From Cyclina sinensis (lineage: Eukaryota > Mollusca > Bivalvia > Venerida > Veneridae): a stretch of 64,000 nt of DNA. The stretch's first letter is position 1, and every line of letters begins with the position of its first letter. The stretch covers positions 19,468,120 through 19,532,119 of the forward strand of contig JAAONU010000001.1 of NCBI GenBank assembly GCA_012932295.1, in the 5' to 3' direction. A program made the translations under genes and the position numbers. Below are positions 58,025-64,000 of this stretch, piece after piece. The notes under the pieces were generated by a model. That model had not been told where the DNA came from, made no database searches, and was given only the letters and a program-made list of their open reading frames with translations.

Positions 58025-61019
58025 TTAGAATATAGGAATGTCGACCTCGTGGTCGGCATTCAAAGAATCGCGGTCAAGGTCGTCGTCGGAATAGCAGCAG
58101 GGGCCAGTGACTGATATAAGTGATGGCTCGGCAGATGGCCCATTGGTTGGCCCGGAGTACGGGGTGTTTGTCGCCATGGCGGATGGGGTTCTGGCCTTCA
58201 TTGTGGACCGGCATCGGCTGAGAACGTCCCTGTTTCTTTCTGCATTTGCCTGCTTTTCTTTGATGTTCAAGTCTGCCTTCTTGCGGAACTGGTAGTCACT
58301 GTCAGCCCTCTTTTCCTTACACTTGGCTCTAGGAATGTCAAAGATATACTCGTATAGCCATATAAGTTAGATATAGCTGTAAAAGATTCTGTAATATCAT
58401 AAGTTTAGATACTTTCTTTTATGTCTGGATGTTTGTTTCGGTATTTCTCTTTAAGACTCAAAATTACATTACTTTGAAAAACGTTCATGTTTACACATCT
58501 TATAGCATTTACATGAAAATTTCCAGTCAAAATACAATTGCATACATCTAAAGGCTCTTTGTCACGGTCTGCGCGTTAAATTTGGAAAACATCTTCAATT
58601 AACATGAATTTACTAGTCCTATATTTTGATATTTTTGACATAGTCATTTTGACTGTATTACCTTTTCTTTTCATATTCCCTGGCAGCGTTTGTCTTCTGT
58701 GCCAACATTTCGGCTCTCTTGCATGCAGCATTCTGCTCTCTTTCGTAACGTATCTACAGTTTGAATATGACGTTATAGAAACGAAGAAATTTAAAATACT
58801 TTAGGTAGGCTTAAACAACAAAGCACACTATGTCATCGGACTCTTCTAGAGAGGAAGTGGTGATTCAAATTTAAATAAAGTCGAAAAAAGTTGCCTCTTT
58901 TCAAAGCATGCCCGGTGGTGGAACTTTTAAATTCTAAACAGTACGCTCTGTCCCTGTTTGTTTTACTAAAAGTGAAACACAATAACTAGATAAAATTAAG
59001 CCAGGAAAATTTATGTTACAATTTCACAGAATTTACATTTGTTCTATCTAGAGAAAAAAGTAGGTTGTACTTACTTGAAATAAAAGGTGAGATAGTGTTT
59101 TAAGAGTCTGCTTTTTTACTTAAGAAAACTGGAACTATACTTATCTGGACTTGTTTTCTTTATTCAGATACTTTACTTACAGGTCCAGGGGTCCTTTTGA
59201 TTGGCGGAAGAAGAGGCTTCTTCAAGATGGTTGGTCGGCTGTCAACCTCAATGTTGAAAGATTCACCTCCGCGGGCTGTTCGATGGTTATACTCCACTGA
59301 AATATATGAAATAAGTAAAAAAATAAATAAATAAATATTGTTTTTGACTGAGTTAAAGTCTAAATTCACAAAACAATTTAGTAACAGGTATAATATGTTG
59401 ATAACAAAGTGAGTTTTAGTTGTTTCCTTTATTTATTGTATTATAATTTTCATATATATTTCAATTTTCATCCATACGGAAAAACAAATGATAAAATTAT
59501 ACATTGACGTCCATATGAGCCAGTGTTTACGAAAGCCGAATTGTCCGAGGTTTACGGGAAGGTCGATGGACTTCTAATACAGATATGCTTGGTTCGAATT
59601 CCGTCATCCCTGTCTGATCTTTAATTTCTCATTCTCACATTTTTGGATTCAGTGCTTGTAATATTACAGGATACAGTCAAAGATAGGAGTTGATATTAAT
59701 TGCAAGAGATTTCTCATCATTTTAACCGATAAAACTTGTTATATTCTCTGGTATTATTGAGGGTAACACCCTTTTACGGTCAAAGGCATATCGAAAAGAC
59801 AGTTAACGTAACCATCCTTACTAGGAAGGACCAGTACTAGACTCCATTTCTCTATAAAAACTGCTAATTTTCTCACACAAATGGTAATGATAGGTAGTGG
59901 GGCTCGTACCAGTGACCTTCCGTCAAGTTAAAAACTAAGTTAAAACTGTGGGAATGAAGCAAGGAAAACACTTAAAATTTCTGGAAAAAAATCTTGCAAG
60001 TGGCCATTCTTTTTGATGAATTAATTATGTGTACCATGAAAACAACAAAAACAACAACAAACGAACACAGAAACAAACCTAATTTTGGAGGAGAAGTTCT
60101 AGCAGCAATTGCTTTCCGCTTCTTTTCTCTACGTCTCTCTTTTCGCTTTGCGAACCATGTCGCTATAAAACCAAACAGGCAAGGCAATTTTCTGGGGCTA
60201 TTTGTGTTTGCAGTATCTTCTTCCATCGTTTCTTCAATGTCTGAGGAGTTTCTCTTTGCCTCCTTCTTATTTTGACTTTTCTGTTAAAGAAATGAATGGC
60301 GTGGTTATAAGAATGAAACATAACAAGAACGTAAATAATGGACAAATAAGATACTAGTAATATTGAAATATTGAGATTGAATTATAAACAATACGATGAA
60401 ATTTAAATAAGGGAGCAAACAAGGAACGACCAAAGGAAGGGAGAGAGGCATGGAGGGAGAGAGCATACTTGAACGAAACTTTGTGTTTTATCTTAGTGAA
60501 TTATAATTCAATTGGTTTAAAAATATAAACTTAACTTTGTTTTACCTTGTCGTTCTGGATTTTCACGTTTTTCTTGTTGCCGTTTCCAGCGGTGTCGGGT
60601 TCTGTTCTTGCTTGACTTTTTTCGTCATTTTTCTGTTGTGCGTCGTCTAACGGCAACACGCGGTTCTTCATTTTTCTGCCTTTCTTCTTTTTCTTCTTCT
60701 TGCCTTTATCCTTTTTCGTTTTCTCAGATTCCTCATCTGTTTTCTTTACCTCTACAGATTCTTCATTAGTGTCTTTTACCTCGGCCACCCGTGCTCTGAA
60801 CATTTCTTCTATGTGCTTTGCATAAGTGATTTCAACTTCACGGAAACCTTCTTCAATTTTAGCTGTACGGTCGATGGGGACCAAAGACTTCAGAGGAAAG
60901 AACTTCACATTATCATTTCGCGCGATTAGTTTTGAATTTACAGCATTGTCATTTTTACCTGTGTCTTTGGAGGATCCCTCCTCTAAAAATCTGACTCGGC
61001 GTGGCTCTTTTTCAGCCAT
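58025..61019 (-). CDS. Lysine-rich, probably coiled-coil protein of unknown function, copy B (395 aa)
   Basis: Exons: 61,019-60,546; 60,280-60,079; 59,296-59,181; 58,753-58,662; 58,328-58,025 (474+202+116+92+304 nt = 396 codons; phases 0,1,0,2; all GT-AG). Residues 1-15 are basic/acidic (MAEKEPRRVRFLEE). About 38-70 contain 'RNDNVKFFPLKSLVPIDR' and a predicted helix. About 100-125 are a polylysine stretch. 188-225 have 'LPCLFGFIATWFAKRKERRR' followed by a strongly basic run. Exon 3 ends 'LLPPIKRTPGP'. Residues 265-330 are a long charged Ala/Lys/Glu helix, likely coiled coil. The C-terminus is acidic (YSDDDLDRDS...). No signal peptide or catalytic motif is seen. Basic runs suggest nuclear or RNA/DNA-associated location, but that is inference. 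The start Met is fixed by an in-frame TAG upstream. Confidence 0.82.
59515..59625 (+). mobile_element. tRNA-like SINE fragment in intron 2, copy B
   Basis: 'GAGCCAGTGTTTACGAAAGC' with B box GGTTCGAATTCC (about 59,591). The copy-A counterpart (49,625-49,712) has lost the B box (ATTTCAAATTCC). Confidence 0.45.
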
Positions 61020-61104
61020 TTCGGCTGTTTTGTTATGCCCTCGCTAAAGGGCTGACTGAATGTCCGCACTCTGTTGAGCTATGCTAAGCAACGTCGTCAG
61101 GCGT

Positions 61105-61160
61105 CGTTATGACGTCAGCTAGTTATGACGTCACAAACGTCAAATGGATTATGGGAAGTT
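61105..61160 (-). promoter_or_regulatory. CRE-pair promoter, copy B
   Basis: Two perfect TGACGTCA sites at 61,110-61,117 and 61,126-61,133, and GGATTATGGGAAG at 61,146-61,158. Spacing is as in copy A. It lies about 90-140 bp upstream of the ATG at 61,019. Confidence 0.55.
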
Positions 61161-61269
61161 ATTCATCTTTATGAAATGTAAATAGTGTACAAGGAAAACT
61201 TGTGATTAGGGTACACGTTAGGACAAAAAATAACATGTTTGTTCAAAATACACTTTATGGTCGAACACA

Positions 61270-61790
61270 ACTCAACACGATTTCCGTTACTCTTAGTAAC
61301 TTTAACTGTAACTTTTATGTTGTGTGTTCTTTAGCATGTATTAAATAACATTCTATTGCATTCAGGTCAACTGTTAGGTTAATACAGTTCCTTGGTGCAT
61401 GTCCAACATTTTCATCAAATGACTATGGCATTAAAAAAGAAAAGAAGAAAAAAGTTTTGGCCTTCTTCCCATAAAGTTAGATTTTGCTGCGCTGAGAAAT
61501 ACTCTACACTATGTATCATGTGGTCATCGATCATCAACATTTTCTGACTGAGATTACTTTTTGTTTTCAGAAGACAGTGATTCCTTTATGGTTGTCTACA
61601 GGTCTTTATGGTTGTCTGAGGTCGCATTATATATGAGAAGTTATAAACCAGTTAAATTTCCTACCTCAGTAAAAGCTTGCTCACTGTGAAACACCTCTAC
61701 TTTGGTAAATAACACAAAAGAAAGAAGGTAGGTTAAAAAAATTAGAGAAATAGATAAATTGGATGAATGATGTAATTTCTCTGCATCTTT
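61270..61790. other. Copy-B spacer absent from copy A
   Basis: About 520 bp following GGTCGAACAC in copy B. In copy A the minisatellite starts at this point. No gene is seen. Confidence 0.6.
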
Positions 61791-63284
61791 AAGGGATAAA
61801 TGAAAGAAGATGAAACAAGGAAAGAAAAATAAGTCAAAAGAAAAAAGAAGGCAGGAAAAATGTAAAAAAAAAACTGTTAAGGAAGAGAGAAAGTAGATGA
61901 AAGAAAGAAAAGGAGGAAGAAAAGAAAAAAGAATCAAGTAAAGGAGTAAAAAGATGAAAAGTAAGAAGGATATAGTAGAAAAAAAGAGAGAAAAGAAAAA
62001 AGTAGAGAAAGAATAAAAGAAAGAAAAGATAAAAAGGAAAGAGGGAAGGAAAGGAAGGAAAAGAGAAAGATGATAAAAGGAAAGAATGAAAGAGAATGGA
62101 AATGAAGAAATAGAAAAAAAGATATTTAAACAAGGAGTGAGAGAAAGTGAGAAAGCTAAGAAGAAAAGAAAGACTAGAAGGGAGACAAAGAAGGGGGAAG
62201 AATAAATAGATAAAAAAGATTTGTGGAGAATAAAGCAGAATGAAGAATGAAATGAAGAAATAATGATAGAAAAAACAACAAAAAAATGAAAAAAAGGAGG
62301 GATGTAGTTGAAGGAAAATAAATTGGAACTCAAAGAAAGAATAAGATTTAAAAAGAAAAGAAGGAAAAAACAGAAAACAACAAATGATGATGGGAGGACA
62401 GAAAACAACAAAGAATAATGGGAAGACAGACAAAAAAGAAAGGCAATAAAGAAGACAGAAAAGGAAATAAAGATTTCAGATTAAGAAAAATAAAAGATAA
62501 TAATAATTTAAGACTTAAGAAGAGAATTTAAGATTTAAGAATAAAAAAACAACAGAGAAAGAGAGAGAGAAAATAAAGATAAAAGGAAGATGTAGACAGA
62601 AAGTGAGAAGGAAAGAAAGAAAGAAAGAAAGAAAGAAAGGACCGAAATAAAATGAAAAAAGACAAATGAAGACAAATTAAAAGGAACAGAAAAAAATACA
62701 GACAGAAAGCCAGATAAAAAGACAGCAATAGAAAGAAATGTAAAAAATATCAAAAAAGAAAGACAGGCAGGCAAAGAGAGAAAGACATACGAAAAGGACA
62801 AAAAAGAAGGAAAGAAAGAAGATATGGAAATAGGAAAATTCAATATACAGAAGGCCTGTAAGAAAAGAAACAAGGAACAATGAAAACAAAGCAAAAAAGG
62901 GGTGGAGAAAAGTTATGAAAATATAATACAAAGGAAGAAAAAACAGAAAGAAAAAAATACAAGGGAAAAAAGACAAAATAGAAAGAAAAGATAAAAGAAT
63001 GGAAGGAAAGAAAGAAAGGCAGACAGAAATAAGTGAAAGGAAGAATTTAAGAATGAAAGATAGAAAAAAAGGGAAAAGGAAGATTTAAAGACAGAATTTA
63101 AAGATACCAAATAAAAGAAATAAAATTAGAAAAAGAGACAGACAAACAGACAGCTACAGAGAAAAATACTGAAAGGAAAAAAAGAAGAGAAAAGCAAAGA
63201 AAGAAAGACATTAGTATAAGAAAATCACATAAAAAGAAGTGAAAGAAAAAAATAAGAAAAGAAACAAAGAAAGAAGACATTGAT
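61790..63284. repeat. Purine-rich (GA/AAAG) tract, copy B
   Basis: About 1.5 kb of strongly purine-biased plus strand, with GAAA/GAAAG microsatellites (for example 62,616-62,640) but little regular tandem order until the single minisatellite unit at about 63,031-63,075. The long minus-strand ORFs (up to 256 codons of Phe/Leu/Ser) are complements of this tract. Confidence 0.9.
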
Positions 63285-64000
63285 GATACTAAGAAGAATG
63301 AAGGAAAGAAAAATTAGATTAAACAAATGAAGCGGGAAAGAAAGAAGAAAAAGAGAATATGAGTAAGGAAAATAAAAAAAATGTAAAGCATATGTAAAGC
63401 ATAGCAGAAAACTTTAAGAAACAACATTTACATATGTAGCAACTAAATTTTAATTGCTGTTACACATTCAGATTAATTCTGTAAGATGGAGTCTCGATAT
63501 TCCGCGGTATGACACTTTTGACAAACAGGAACAGGTTTCCAGAGTTTTTTTTTTCAAATGAGTATATATTTCTATGTAAAACGTGACTCCCAGGGTGGAA
63601 CAAATAATGACGCTTATAGTGCCATATCTTGAAAATCTTGGTAGAAGTTCAAAATAGTAACATATACAACATACCAAATTTTGGAAGTCACAGGCTTATC
63701 GAATCTTTCAGTCTATTTAAAAACATCTGACTCGTCGGGTAGAGCCAAAAATTACCGTTGGGGTAAAGTTTTAAAATCTTGGTAGAAGTCCCTAGGGCAA
63801 TGCGTCATGCAAAATTTTAAGAAGTCTCAGCCTTATGGTTTTTGAAAAGCAGACTTATGAAAAGTTTTCCATACAAACGTGAAACATCAGGGTTGAAGCT
63901 AAATTGGCCCGACAGAAAAGTTAAAACACTCTTAATAGAGGATTACTAGACATTTCTTTGTGCAAGATTTCAGAACTCTTGGTCTCGTGGTTTGGTAGAA
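63285..64000. repeat. Flank with a diverged composite repeat
   Basis: 63,285-63,560 is unique A-rich DNA. From about 63,560, 'AATCTTGGTAGAAGTTCAAA', 'ACATACCAAATTTTGGAAG' and 'CACAGGCTTATCG' repeat at about 200-bp spacing. These are a diverged relative of the 1-1,500 units, and they run off the window. Confidence 0.55.

Larger units (their letters stand above)
53086..63284. repeat. Segmental tandem duplication, copy B
   Basis: About 10.2 kb. Its start (ATCAACCTGGCC) is joined to the purine tail of copy A, and its end (GACATTGATGATACT) runs into unique flank. The A/B junction shows only 2-bp (AT) overlap between the two parental ends. It carries the open version of the gene. Confidence 0.93.

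Noticed and set aside
61641..62976. Long minus-strand ORFs (up to 256 codons) rich in Phe, Leu and Ser
   Set aside because: They are the complement of a purine-only tract; stop codons are rare there by composition. Overlapping frames are all open and no splice or domain support exists.

Overview
The window looks like bivalve mollusc nuclear DNA, most likely from a venerid-type clam. It is AT-rich. Its genes have short exons with GT-AG introns. It is crowded with the non-coding dispersed repeats typical of bivalves: hairpin ends in GCTCACCTGAGCAC style, GGACGGACGGAC microsatellite ends, and tRNA-derived SINEs. One gene encodes a secreted protein of a family annotated in bivalves as insoluble shell matrix protein. 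The species call is inference from these traits.

Layout. 1-5,480: dispersed repeats and two non-autonomous inverted-repeat transposons (3,034-3,725 and 4,525-5,113), each with a putative target-site duplication. 5,485-11,798 (+): a six-exon gene for a single-pass membrane protein with a divergent CUB-like ectodomain and two PPxY motifs; its third intron holds a long repeat and a possible minus-strand first exon. 12,500-24,600: mostly intergenic, with a decayed LINE (17,440-18,900, minus) and a cluster of TAATTA sites (23,433-23,496). 24,664-25,110 (+): terminal exon of an unrecognised protein with a PDZ-ligand-like C-terminus. 28,868-30,520 (-): an intronless gene for a protein with tandem cyclic-nucleotide-binding folds.

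33,932-42,354 (-): a five-exon, 386-residue secreted shell-matrix-like protein, assembled here from phase-matched exons including a signal-peptide exon 5.6 kb upstream. Its first intron holds a large inverted repeat of minisatellite-bearing elements and three SINEs.

43,689-63,284: a tandem segmental duplication (copy A 43,689-53,085; copy B 53,086-63,284). Each copy carries the same five-exon minus-strand gene for a lysine-rich, probably coiled-coil protein of unknown function. Copy B is open for 395 codons. Copy A has an in-frame TAG in exon 3 that would truncate it to 241 residues. Copy A has also lost about 1.8 kb and gained an approximately 40-unit purine-rich minisatellite that is a single unit in copy B. 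The duplicated promoters share a pair of CRE-like sites 16 bp apart.

The genes do not form an operon or an obvious pathway; they are independent loci. No tRNA, rRNA, CRISPR or prokaryotic feature is seen. Exon models come from reading splice sites and phases by eye and have not been tested against transcripts.
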